A stretch of 16,311 bases of DNA. It comes from Planctomycetaceae bacterium. Its GTDB lineage: Bacteria; Planctomycetota; Planctomycetia; Pirellulales; Thermoguttaceae. The notes under the pieces were generated by a model, which ran no database searches, had not been told where the DNA came from, and saw nothing but the letters and a program-made list of their open reading frames with translations. Positions 1 to 6,762 of the stretch are shown here, piece after piece (position 1 is the first letter of the stretch; each line of letters starts with the position of its first letter). The stretch spans positions 1 to 16,311 of the forward strand of contig JAITQV010000489.1 in assembly GCA_031288765.1 (NCBI GenBank), written 5' to 3'. The translations under genes were made by a program, and so were the position numbers.

Positions 1-807
1 ACAATTGCGGTATTACTTTCTGCGGGAATGGCACGGCGAAGTCTTGATCAATCAATAATCGTTGCTAAAAAGCAAGCAGAGATGCAGCGGCGTTGGGGTG
101 AAATCAGTTGTCGGCAGGCTATTTTGAATCGGGCAGAAATTTTGTTACGAACAGTAGAACTGCATGACGGAGTTTTATCGCCGACGTTACAGACAACAGT
201 GAAATTGGGTGATCAAACTTTTTTATTAATGCTTTCAGACGAACAGGCGAAATTGAATCTTAACACTGTTTTCCGTAACAGTGATATGTCGGCGGTTCGC
301 CAAGCGGTTTTTACGGATTCCGCCGTTTGGCAGTTACGGTTACGTCCGGATTCACGCGCAACGAAAACAAATACTTATCCGCCGGCTTTTGCGTCTTGGG
401 GACAGGTTTATGATTTTTCAACATTTACGAATAACCCGGACAAAAATTATTTACAATTAACGCAACTTGGTGAACAAATCACATGTTGGGGAAACGGATT
501 GTTGAATATCAATCGGGCGGATACAGAAACATTACGGGTAATTTGTGAATTGGTTGCGCCGCCGCAATCGGTTACAAGCTTGATTGAACTTCGTCAGGAA
601 AATCCGGACTGGAATTTTGAACAATTATTGAAAGAGGTTGATGTTCCGGATCGTGACCGCCGTGAGTTTCGAAGGGTTTTGACGGATCGGAGCCGTTGTC
701 ATTCACTTTGGACGGTTACGAGTAATGATCACCGATCTTGGGGGCGTCTTGATATTCGTACAACGGAATCCGCAACGGGAAATGATATCGAAACATTTTA
801 TTGGTAA
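1..807 (+). CDS. gspK: General secretion pathway protein K (minor pseudopilin), 5' truncated by the window edge
   Basis: GspK is the large minor pseudopilin that caps the T2SS pseudopilus tip with GspI and GspJ. The frame is open to base 1 (visible start TIAVLLSAGMARRS), so the ATG at 28 is internal and the first residues seen belong to the N-terminal hydrophobic helix. About 268 residues are visible. Two GspK hallmarks are present: the segment LSDEQAKLNLNTVF around residue 80, matching the 'DE.GKiNLN' motif, and the C-terminal helix-hairpin-helix-like part beginning LLNINRADTETL near residue 165, then FEQLLKEV and a final SLWTVTS strand. The prepilin peptidase site lies upstream and cannot be checked. 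It is followed after 58 bases by the gspC-like gene, consistent with a T2SS operon. Confident at family level. Confidence 0.85.
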   Translation, partial: TIAVLLSAGMARRSLDQSIIVAKKQAEMQRRWGEISCRQAILNRAEILLRTVELHDGVLSPTLQTTVKLGDQTFLLMLSDEQAKLNLNTVFRNSDMSAVRQAVFTDSAVWQLRLRPDSRATKTNTYPPAFASWGQVYDFSTFTNNPDKNYLQLTQLGEQITCWGNGLLNINRADTETLRVICELVAPPQSVTSLIELRQENPDWNFEQLLKEVDVPDRDRREFRRVLTDRSRCHSLWTVTSNDHRSWGRLDIRTTESATGNDIETFYW

Positions 808-865
808 GTTCTGTTCCTATTGATTTTATAAATTCACTCCTTAATATTTTCCTCTATTATCTCTG

Positions 866-1354
866 ATGCATGTTTTAAGATTGAATACAATTTTATTTGT
901 AACGGGTTCTTTACTTTGGTATCTTGCTGCCGGATTGATATTGTACGTTTTAATTGCGCCTGTGACTGTAGAATCAGGCAGTCGTGATCCTGTTCGCCGT
1001 CCCGTGTTACGTGATGAAAAGAAGAAAACGGAACTTCCGCCGATAGCGGAATTTGCCGCAGTCTGGCACATACCGCTTCAACGTCCGGTATTTGATCCTC
1101 CTCCGCCACCGCCGCCAACGGTGATAAAACCAGACCCGCCGAAATTGAAAGCACAACTCATGGCAACCGCAGTAGATCGCGGAGAACCGACGGCAATGTT
1201 CAAAATTCCTTCGGGAAAGTATGTTACACTTAAATCCGGCGAAACCTTTGAAAACGATCCCGGCACAGCACGCATTATTAAAATCGAAGGAAAACAAGTT
1301 ACAATCCAATTCGACGGCTTTGAAGAACAAATCACTATCAGCATGGGAAAATAA
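866..1354 (+). CDS. GspC/PilP-like inner-membrane clamp protein of the T2SS
   Basis: 162-residue protein with the architecture of GspC: a short cytoplasmic N-terminus, one membrane helix at about residues 8-32, a linker, and a small periplasmic beta domain (about 93-160) resembling the homology region that contacts the secretin N0 domain. The motif LQRPVFD (71-77) precedes a run of seven prolines (78-84), a typical rigid linker. No PDZ or coiled-coil domain follows, so it is shorter than enterobacterial GspC and close in size to PilP. No Shine-Dalgarno is visible before the ATG at 866, as for most T2SS genes here. The assignment rests on architecture and on position directly after gspK. Another T2SS-linked periplasmic protein is possible. 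Confidence 0.6.
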   Translation: MHVLRLNTILFVTGSLLWYLAAGLILYVLIAPVTVESGSRDPVRRPVLRDEKKKTELPPIAEFAAVWHIPLQRPVFDPPPPPPPTVIKPDPPKLKAQLMATAVDRGEPTAMFKIPSGKYVTLKSGETFENDPGTARIIKIEGKQVTIQFDGFEEQITISMGK

Positions 1355-1397
1355 TTTTTCTTCCTCCTTAACAACCATTGCATTGAAAAACTTTTTT

Positions 1398-1406
1398 TGG
1401 TAAAAT
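1398..1406 (+). promoter_or_regulatory. Candidate extended -10 promoter for the Rhs-tip gene
   Basis: The sequence TGGTAAAAT fits an extended -10 element (TGnTAAAAT) about 55 bases before the Rhs-tip start codon. A TTGAAA at 1383-1388 is too close (12 bases) to be a good -35, so recognition would depend on the extended -10. It lies just after the gspC-like stop and would let the Rhs-tip gene be expressed apart from the T2SS operon. Prediction by eye only. Confidence 0.3.
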
Positions 1407-1448
1407 CGTCTGTAATGTTGGATTTTAACTTTTTCCTTTTTGCAATTT

Positions 1449-1454
1449 AGGAGA
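1449..1454 (+). promoter_or_regulatory. Shine-Dalgarno site that fixes the Rhs-tip start
   Basis: AGGAGA lies 6 bases before the ATG at 1461. It selects that codon over the in-frame TTG at 1440, which would put seven extra residues in front of a clean signal peptide. Strong SD sites are absent before most T2SS genes in this window, so this one stands out. Confidence 0.7.
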
Positions 1455-1460
1455 CTTAAC

Positions 1461-2102
1461 ATGCGACTAAATAAGACTTTAGCGTTTTTGACTTTTGGTG
1501 TCATTTTCGGATTTTTTACCCAAACCATCTCGGCATACTACAGTCCAGAGGTTGGTCGATTCATTTCACGTGACCCGATAGAATACGAAGCTGGTGATGT
1601 AAATGTTTACCGTTATGTTTCTAGTAATACAATTACTTATAATGATCCTTCTGGATTGGCATGTTGCGACAATGCCGAATATGATCCTACAACACAGGGG
1701 TGTTGTGATAAGACTATTTATGATCTTGCAACGCAATGTTGTAAAAATAAATCAGTAAAAACGAAATTCTTATTATGTATAAGATGCGAAAGTTCCCATT
1801 GTTGGATGTATGCAAAAGATTTGTCATCTGGCAATGAACATACTTACGGACGTTGGATGGTAGGATATGGAACTGCAAAAAGTAGTGGAGTACAAATAGA
1901 TGCGGAACTTAAACGTGGACATTCGTGTGAACGTTGTACGCAAGTGTGTGATTATAAACCGACTTTAGGAAACGGATATGGTTGTTATGCTAACAATTGT
2001 GCATCGTATGCTCAATCTGAATGGATGCGTTGGACTGGTGAAATTCTTAATGCAACAGCATGGTATTCCGGCGATCATCCTATAGCATATAGCACTTTGT
2101 AA
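1461..2102 (+). CDS. Exported orphan Rhs core-tail protein with Cys-rich tip domain, frameshifted near its 3' end
   Basis: 213 residues as it stands. Residues 1-25 are a signal peptide (basic MRLNK start, hydrophobic core, TISA before a likely cut). Directly after it comes the terminal motif of the Rhs-repeat core: YYSPEVGRFISRDPI (26-40), then NVYRYVSSN and NDPSGL (61-66). No YD repeats precede it, so the usual cage-forming shell is missing. The tip domain has many Cys, including three CC pairs (68-69, 81-82, 93-94) within two similar short units (YDPTTQGCC and YDLATQCC). It then contains SSHCWMYAKDLSSG (His113), EHTYGRW, and NNCASYA with Cys180. A His followed by NNC in that order is reminiscent of NlpC/P60- or LRAT-like thiol enzymes in circular arrangement, but that is a tentative reading. 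The last codons (YSTL and stop) follow a 7-bp duplication, and a Ser/Gly-rich tail continues in another frame to 2298. Role unknown: an exported effector or a surface protein are both possible. Confidence 0.75.
   Translation: MRLNKTLAFLTFGVIFGFFTQTISAYYSPEVGRFISRDPIEYEAGDVNVYRYVSSNTITYNDPSGLACCDNAEYDPTTQGCCDKTIYDLATQCCKNKSVKTKFLLCIRCESSHCWMYAKDLSSGNEHTYGRWMVGYGTAKSSGVQIDAELKRGHSCERCTQVCDYKPTLGNGYGCYANNCASYAQSEWMRWTGEILNATAWYSGDHPIAYSTL
2081..2094 (+). repeat. 7-bp tandem duplication (TATAGCA x2) causing a frameshift
   Basis: TATAGCA occurs twice back to back at 2081-2087 and 2088-2094. Removing one copy joins ...HPIA directly to LCKSIVTANGG and restores one open frame from 1461 to 2298, giving 276 residues. 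With both copies, translation ends at 2102. Seven bases is not a multiple of three, so a change in copy number switches the frame. Confidence 0.8.
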
Positions 2103-2298
2103 AAGTATCGTTACCGCTAACGGAGGTAATAATTCCAATAGTGGTGGTTCATGTGCTGGTGGTTCGAGTGGGAGTTCTGTAGGTTCCTATGACTCTTGTG
2201 TGGGACCATCGGGGAGTTCGAGTGGTTCTTCTTCGTCTGGATCAGGTTCATCGGCAGAAAGTTCAGGAGGAAGTGGTTCTTCTGGTTCTTATTGGTAA
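2095..2298 (+). pseudogene. Out-of-frame Ser/Gly-rich C-terminal tail of the Rhs-tip protein
   Basis: In the frame one base on from the upstream gene, 67 codons run from LCKSIVTANGG through a tail of almost only Ser and Gly with a few Cys, ending SGSYW and TAA at 2296-2298. It has no start codon or SD of its own. The biased composition with no stop argues that it was selected as coding sequence, most simply as the original end of the gene at 1461. Such tails are flexible linkers or surface spacers. It is not translated unless the 7-bp duplication is lost or ribosomes shift frame. Confidence 0.65.
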
Positions 2299-2511
2299 CG
2301 ATATTCAGTATTGTCTGGGTAATACATATACGGCAGAAGGATGAATATGAAATAGTCCTTTTTGTTTTCGTTCGATATTTTTTCATGCATTGTAATATTA
2401 TTATCAAAACAGTTAGGGGACCATGCCGCTATGCCTGTAAAAAACGTAAAATTAACAGAAACTAAGTAGTCCAATACAGAAAAATTAATCTATTTATTAT
2501 TTTTTGTGGTT

Positions 2512-2967
2512 ATGATTAGTGAAAAGACAATAGTTAAAGTAAAAACAATGTATTATACGCTTTATATGTATATTATCAGCCTTTTGTTTTTCATTATGAC
2601 TTTTCTTTTGGTGACTTGTTTATTTTTATCACGTTTTGTTCCGTTGGAGTACTGTAATTTTGAAGGAATATCAATTGTAAATGACGGGGTAAGAGATTAT
2701 GCTTTAGTTCGTTTTCTTGATCATCCTCCATGGTCGCATTCACGTTTTTTTGTTGCGGAATATAATTTACAGCAAAGAAAGATTACGCTTAAAGAATACT
2801 ACATGCCGTATCATCCTTTTTCAAAAACAATTAATACCAGTAACATTGTAGTCCTAAATCATCTTGAAGGTCAATATGACATTTTTGTCGGTACATCACT
2901 TGTTGGCAAAGTGGACTATTCCAATGGACAAATAAAATGGTTTCCGAAAAATAATCAGACGGAATGA
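2512..2967 (+). CDS. Hypothetical single-pass membrane protein downstream of the Rhs-tip gene
   Basis: 151 residues, no recognised family. A Lys-rich N-terminus (EKTIVKVK) precedes one membrane helix at about residues 17-40, so the positive-inside rule places the remaining 110 residues in the periplasm. That part alternates short hydrophobic and polar stretches (ISIVNDGVRDYALVRF, NIVVLNHLEGQYDIFVG, GKVDYSNGQIKW), suggesting a small beta-rich domain. A GTG at 2506 and an ATG at 2548 are alternative starts; none has a good SD. The gene is AT-rich and lies between the Rhs-tip gene and a terminator-like hairpin. Genes directly after Rhs tips often encode immunity proteins, and a membrane-tethered periplasmic domain would suit that, but this is inference from position only. 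Confidence 0.6.
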   Translation: MISEKTIVKVKTMYYTLYMYIISLLFFIMTFLLVTCLFLSRFVPLEYCNFEGISIVNDGVRDYALVRFLDHPPWSHSRFFVAEYNLQQRKITLKEYYMPYHPFSKTINTSNIVVLNHLEGQYDIFVGTSLVGKVDYSNGQIKWFPKNNQTE

Positions 2968-2980
2968 TTGTTGTAAATTG

Positions 2981-3001
2981 AAATTACTTCGGGTAATTTT
3001 T
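2981..3001 (+). terminator. Terminator-like hairpin closing the Rhs cassette
   Basis: A 7-bp stem (AAATTAC with GTAATTT) encloses the loop TTCGG, and the right arm merges into five T residues at 2997-3001. It starts 13 bases after the stop of the hypothetical gene. The stem is AT-rich and therefore weak, but the UUCG-type loop is stabilising. It separates the Rhs cassette from the transglutaminase-like gene. Confidence 0.35.
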
Positions 3002-3033
3002 AGTAAACAAAGAAAATTGGAACAATTTTAATT

Positions 3034-4083
3034 ATGTCGCAAAAACATCAGAACCGAAAAAATAAAACCGTAAATTTATCATCAAAACGACGAAGAATTC
3101 CCATTTTCGTATCTACATTTATTTTATTGCTGATTGGGATTATTGCAATTGTTGGTTTATTTTTATTTTATCGTCCCTCTAAAATCGCAGAACCTGTTGT
3201 TCTTAAACAACCTATTCCGCAACAAAAATTTGTTCCACATTATGCTCTCAAAAATTTTTCACGTCAAGCCCAAAGTTTGCAGGAATTGACGGGGTTTTCT
3301 GTTGCAAAAATGTCAGAGGTGGATATTGCAGAGATGAATCTTCTTTGTATCCAAAATTTACCAGGCGGATATGGTATTGATATTAACCGTTGTCTTGCCA
3401 GACTTGATGAATGGGCAAAACGTGTTCAATTTGAAACAGAACGACATCTTTATCGTGTTACGGATCCGCGTTTTGCCGAACATTATCACCATTCCGAAAC
3501 TTATTACCGTGCGGAAATGCTTCTTCAAGTGTTACAGGAAGATTGCGGCGTCAAATACAATCCTGAACGAATCTTTAATGTGGATTTTACAAACTCTAAA
3601 GATTTGTTTATTCACGGCATGATTGATGATTCGAATGGCGGAACCTGTGCTTCAATGCCGGTTCTGTATGTTGCTGTTGGGCGGCGGCTTGGTTATCCTT
3701 TGTATCTTGTTCAGACCAAAGGGCATCTGTTTATGCGTTGGGACGATGGTAAAAATCGTTTCAATATTGAAGGTTCCGGCAATGGTATTTCTTCTTTTCC
3801 AGATGAGTATTACTACACGTGGCCCTTTCAGTTGACGGAATATGAAAAGCAAAGCGGACAGTTTTTAGTATCATTAACACCTGCGCAAGAGTTTGCCGCG
3901 TTTTTGGCAACTCGTGGACATTGCCTCTATGATACAAAAAATTATAATTTTGCCGGCGCAGCTTTTTCCTATGCGATGAAATTTGATCCCTTCAATTTGT
4001 TGTACCCAAAATGGTTTCAATTAACATCGCGAGCAATGTGTACCCCAGAAAATAATCCGCAAAACCTATGTCCCAATGAATAG
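3034..4083 (+). CDS. Membrane-anchored transglutaminase-like protein
   Basis: 349 residues: a basic cytoplasmic N-terminus rich in Lys and Arg, one membrane helix (about 24-46), then a periplasmic part. A transglutaminase/papain-type catalytic set is visible: Cys205 in NGGTCASMP, His231 in KGHLFMRWDD, and Asp237 or Asp238 just after. The segment LPGGYGIDINRCLARLDEWA (109-128) resembles the helical lead-in of SirB1/transglutaminase-like proteins, and a TPR-like helix pair (about 300-320, AGAAFSYAMKFDPFNLLY) ends the protein. Members of this fold act as proteases, amidases or crosslinkers; the substrate cannot be told. No SD is seen. The stop overlaps the gspL start by 8 bases, so the two genes are probably translationally coupled, linking this enzyme to the T2SS. 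It is not a standard T2SS component. Confidence 0.7.
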   Translation: MSQKHQNRKNKTVNLSSKRRRIPIFVSTFILLLIGIIAIVGLFLFYRPSKIAEPVVLKQPIPQQKFVPHYALKNFSRQAQSLQELTGFSVAKMSEVDIAEMNLLCIQNLPGGYGIDINRCLARLDEWAKRVQFETERHLYRVTDPRFAEHYHHSETYYRAEMLLQVLQEDCGVKYNPERIFNVDFTNSKDLFIHGMIDDSNGGTCASMPVLYVAVGRRLGYPLYLVQTKGHLFMRWDDGKNRFNIEGSGNGISSFPDEYYYTWPFQLTEYEKQSGQFLVSLTPAQEFAAFLATRGHCLYDTKNYNFAGAAFSYAMKFDPFNLLYPKWFQLTSRAMCTPENNPQNLCPNE

Positions 4084-5425
4084 TTCTTCCGTCATCTGGC
4101 TTATTATTCCTTCAGATAATTGCGCAACGATTTTTCAGATCACCGGAGATGCGGTAACGTCTTTTTCTGTGCAGTCCGATGATGAAACATCGCTTGCGAA
4201 GGCAATTGCTAAAGTTTTTTTGGAACAGGAATATAATGCGGAACCTGTTTTGCTTGCGCCCTGTTCACATGATGTTCTTACGGTTTCGTTGCCTGCGGAC
4301 TCGTCGGCAAACCGGCAGGCAATGATTTATGAATTGGAAGAATACGTCCCAATTCCGGCAGAACAGTTTACCGCAGATTTTTTGCAACACGATCAAGGAC
4401 GCTTCGCCGGAATCATTGATCATCAAAAATTGTTACTATTTCTTGATGAATTGTCAACATATCAAATTCTTATACAAGATATTGTTCCCTATTCTATTCT
4501 CGTTGCACAATATTTAGTACAACAACTAAAAAATTCCGAAAATAAAATCCGGTCTTTGATTTGGACATTTGACGACGAATTTTTTGACAATCGAATTGAG
4601 TTTTTCCTTTTGAGACCGGACGGTTTACCGATTTCATGGCAATTACTCGACAAAACTCCCGAAGCACTTCACCGGGCTTTGACATTAGAAATCCAAACAC
4701 GCGATATTGATATTGAAGTTGCTTCCATTCATTTACCGGACGAACTACGGCAAATTATTGAAATAATACCGCGAGTCAAGTTGGCAGAGAATATTGAATC
4801 GGAAAATATTTTTCAACAGGCGATAGTCCGGCAAAGTCAATTAATTCTTGCACGAAAACAGAAGGCGTGGTGGAACTTTTGCCGTGATCAATTAACAATG
4901 CGGGGAACAGATCGGGTTCTTGGTAAATCAATTCGAACACTGCTTTGGGGAACTGCAGCATTTTTTGCGGCATTATGTTTAGTTTTCTTTGTACGAGGAT
5001 TTCAGTACAGCCGCCTTGAAACACAATTCCGGCAGGAGCAGGAAAAAGCGTTTCGGGAAGCGTTGCCGGAACAAAAAATTCAAACGGGTTTTCGGACTCG
5101 TTTGGAGAGTGAATATAAAAAAATGTCGGCACAGCGGGAAAACACTGCTGATTTACCGCAACGTGAATCGGTATTGATTCCGTTACTGAAAGTTCTGCAA
5201 TCGCTTCCGCCCAAAGTCCGGTATCGGTTTCCTGAAATTCGTATCGAACAAAACGATATTCGGCTTGATGGTCAACTTCAGGTTCATGGTGACGCGGAAA
5301 TTATTGCAACGGCATTAGAAAACGGCGGTTTTGCCGTTGAACCGCCCAGTACGCAACAAACCGGTTCGAACGGTGTTTCCGTCCGGATTACTATTGTACG
5401 ACAAGATGCAGAGGAAAAACAATGA
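4076..5425 (+). CDS. gspL: T2SS inner-membrane platform protein GspL
   Basis: 449 residues with GspL layout. The cytoplasmic part (1-280) has an actin-like/PilM-type fold, including the segment YELEEYVPIPAEQFTADFL (85-103), which matches the conserved 'E..iP.p.e...d' stretch of GspL and PilM. A membrane helix follows at about 287-307, then a coiled-coil-like stretch (310-360) and a small ferredoxin-like periplasmic domain (about 365-445). GspL recruits the ATPase GspE to the membrane and binds GspM. It overlaps the transglutaminase-like gene by 8 bases and gspM by 4 (ATGA), so the three genes form a tightly coupled block. No SD. The cytoplasmic domain is divergent, but order and architecture agree. 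Confidence 0.75.
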   Translation: MNSSSVIWLIIPSDNCATIFQITGDAVTSFSVQSDDETSLAKAIAKVFLEQEYNAEPVLLAPCSHDVLTVSLPADSSANRQAMIYELEEYVPIPAEQFTADFLQHDQGRFAGIIDHQKLLLFLDELSTYQILIQDIVPYSILVAQYLVQQLKNSENKIRSLIWTFDDEFFDNRIEFFLLRPDGLPISWQLLDKTPEALHRALTLEIQTRDIDIEVASIHLPDELRQIIEIIPRVKLAENIESENIFQQAIVRQSQLILARKQKAWWNFCRDQLTMRGTDRVLGKSIRTLLWGTAAFFAALCLVFFVRGFQYSRLETQFRQEQEKAFREALPEQKIQTGFRTRLESEYKKMSAQRENTADLPQRESVLIPLLKVLQSLPPKVRYRFPEIRIEQNDIRLDGQLQVHGDAEIIATALENGGFAVEPPSTQQTGSNGVSVRITIVRQDAEEKQ

Positions 5426-5952
5426 AATTACTTAAATTCCTGATGTTACCGGAAAACCGGTTACCGTTACTGATTTTAACCGGTTTATTAATACTTGTTT
5501 TTTTTCTTTATGGTGAATTAGGGCGTTCGCATCGGTCGGCGTTGGAAGCGGCAAGCAATGCTAAAACGTGTCAAGAATTGTCCAAGCGTATTATTGAACT
5601 CAAAAAGAAGCCGGAATTGATTTCCGGTAACATGAGTTCAACGGCGCAAATTGCACAATCTGTAGAATCTGCAATGGTTCAGGCGGAGATTCCTGCGGGA
5701 AAATTGGTGCGGGTTGAACCCCGTTCCGCAAAACGATTTGAAAAAACTCCCTTTCTGGAACAACCGTCCCACCTCGAATTTCGGGAGGTAACAATGGAAC
5801 AGTTAATTCGATTTCTTCATACTCTTTCAACCCAGAACCGTCTGGAAACAATGGACTTACGTCTTCATGCGCCGCGTTCTTCCGCGTCGGAAACCGGTCC
5901 CGAAATTTGGAATGCAGAATTGGTCTTGACAAATACTATCTATTCTCCGTAA
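5422..5952 (+). CDS. gspM: T2SS assembly platform protein GspM (PilO-like)
   Basis: 176 residues: a short cytoplasmic N-terminus, one membrane helix (about 14-30), a helical stretch (about 35-80, containing ELSKRIIELKKKPEL), and a C-terminal ferredoxin-like domain (about 85-172) with the pattern HLEFREVTMEQLIRFLHTLS, usual for GspM/PilO. GspM partners GspL in the inner membrane. The 4-base overlap with gspL supports the assignment, because sequence identity across this family is low. Confidence 0.7.
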   Translation: MKLLKFLMLPENRLPLLILTGLLILVFFLYGELGRSHRSALEAASNAKTCQELSKRIIELKKKPELISGNMSSTAQIAQSVESAMVQAEIPAGKLVRVEPRSAKRFEKTPFLEQPSHLEFREVTMEQLIRFLHTLSTQNRLETMDLRLHAPRSSASETGPEIWNAELVLTNTIYSP

Positions 5953-6003
5953 TATTCGCATTATTGAAATTGTATTTTTAGTGAATTGTTTGATTTTGCT
6001 GCC

Positions 6004-6750
6004 ATGAAGTCCTTTCATTTTATCATCGTTGTATTCATGATTGTTGCCGGTTGCGTTTCGAAGAGTACCACTACGCCGAAATATGAAACGGTTATGGTGA
6101 ATCCGCGTCATGATACCGAAGCCGCCGCGAAACAAAATCAACACGGTCTTGAAGCATTGGCAAAAGGAAAATTTGATAAAGCCGAAAAACATTTTAAGGA
6201 AGCCCTGATTAAGGATATTGATTTTGGTCCTGCCCATAATAATCTCGGACGGCTTTATTTTGATCAGGGTAAAAATTATCTTGCCGCTTGGGAGTTTGAA
6301 TATGCGACGAAAGTGATGCCGCAACGCGGTGAACCGTACAATAATATGGGAATGGTTATGGAACGGGTCGGTAAATTGGAACAAGCGGTTGACGCTTATG
6401 AAATGGCGAATGTGTTGTGTCCGAATCATCCTGAAATCGTAGGAAACCTGGCACGGGTTTCTTGGTGTCAGGATAAATCCAATGTGCGGACACGAAATTT
6501 ATTGGAACAACTTATTTTTATTGATACTCGTCCCGATTGGGTTTCTTGGGCAAAGGAACAAGTTGCTTGTGGAAAAATATCAAATGAAACGTTGCCGGTT
6601 TCTTTTATTTCGGACACAACCAAGCCACCCACCCCAGTCTCCTCTGCAAATCCGGCTCCGACTCCTGTTTTTCCGCCGTCATCAACCATTCCCCAATATC
6701 CCATTCCTGTACCAACATTAGCTCCGCCCGCGCCATTAACACTACAATAA
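6004..6750 (+). CDS. TPR lipoprotein, candidate secretin-assembly factor (pilotin)
   Basis: 248 residues from the ATG at 6004. An in-frame TTG at 5986 would add six residues in front of the signal peptide and is rejected. The N-terminus is a lipoprotein signal with lipobox VAGC (Cys17). Three TPR units follow at about 42-73, 76-107 and 110-141 (for example HNNLGRLYFDQGKNYLAAWEF and YNNMGMVMERVGKLEQAVDAY), then a helical region and a proline-rich tail (about 208-245). PilF/PilW and Tgl, the TPR lipoproteins that help type IV pilus secretins assemble, share this build. The position 12 bases before gspD and after gspM makes the same role likely here. That role is inferred; the TPR and lipoprotein features are seen. 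Confidence 0.75.
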   Translation: MKSFHFIIVVFMIVAGCVSKSTTTPKYETVMVNPRHDTEAAAKQNQHGLEALAKGKFDKAEKHFKEALIKDIDFGPAHNNLGRLYFDQGKNYLAAWEFEYATKVMPQRGEPYNNMGMVMERVGKLEQAVDAYEMANVLCPNHPEIVGNLARVSWCQDKSNVRTRNLLEQLIFIDTRPDWVSWAKEQVACGKISNETLPVSFISDTTKPPTPVSSANPAPTPVFPPSSTIPQYPIPVPTLAPPAPLTLQ

Positions 6751-6762
6751 TTTGATCAAAAA

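Noticed and set aside
1440..1460. TTG at 1440 as the Rhs-tip start
   Set aside because: It would place the AGGAGA ribosome site inside the coding region and spoil a clean signal peptide; ATG at 1461 has ideal spacing.
1007..1528. 173-codon open frame on the - strand opposite the gspC-like gene
   Set aside because: Product is rich in Phe, Lys, Arg and Cys with no domain, and it lies antisense to a gene with a clear TM, linker and beta-domain build. A shadow frame.
2303..2325. Hairpin after the Rhs tail (GTATT/AATAC)
   Set aside because: Only a 5-bp AT-rich stem with no T run after it; not convincing as a terminator.
2196..2465. 89-codon + strand frame with many Phe and Trp
   Set aside because: It reads the Ser/Gly-coding stretch in a wrong frame (GGN/TCN codons become Trp/Phe-rich) and runs into AT-rich noncoding DNA.
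5986..6003. TTG at 5986 as the TPR lipoprotein start
   Set aside because: ATG at 6004 gives a standard lipoprotein signal of 16 residues before Cys17; the added residues carry no signal features.
5857..6429. 190-codon open frame on the - strand
   Set aside because: Antisense to gspM and the TPR lipoprotein; composition is rich in His, Ile and Arg without family features.
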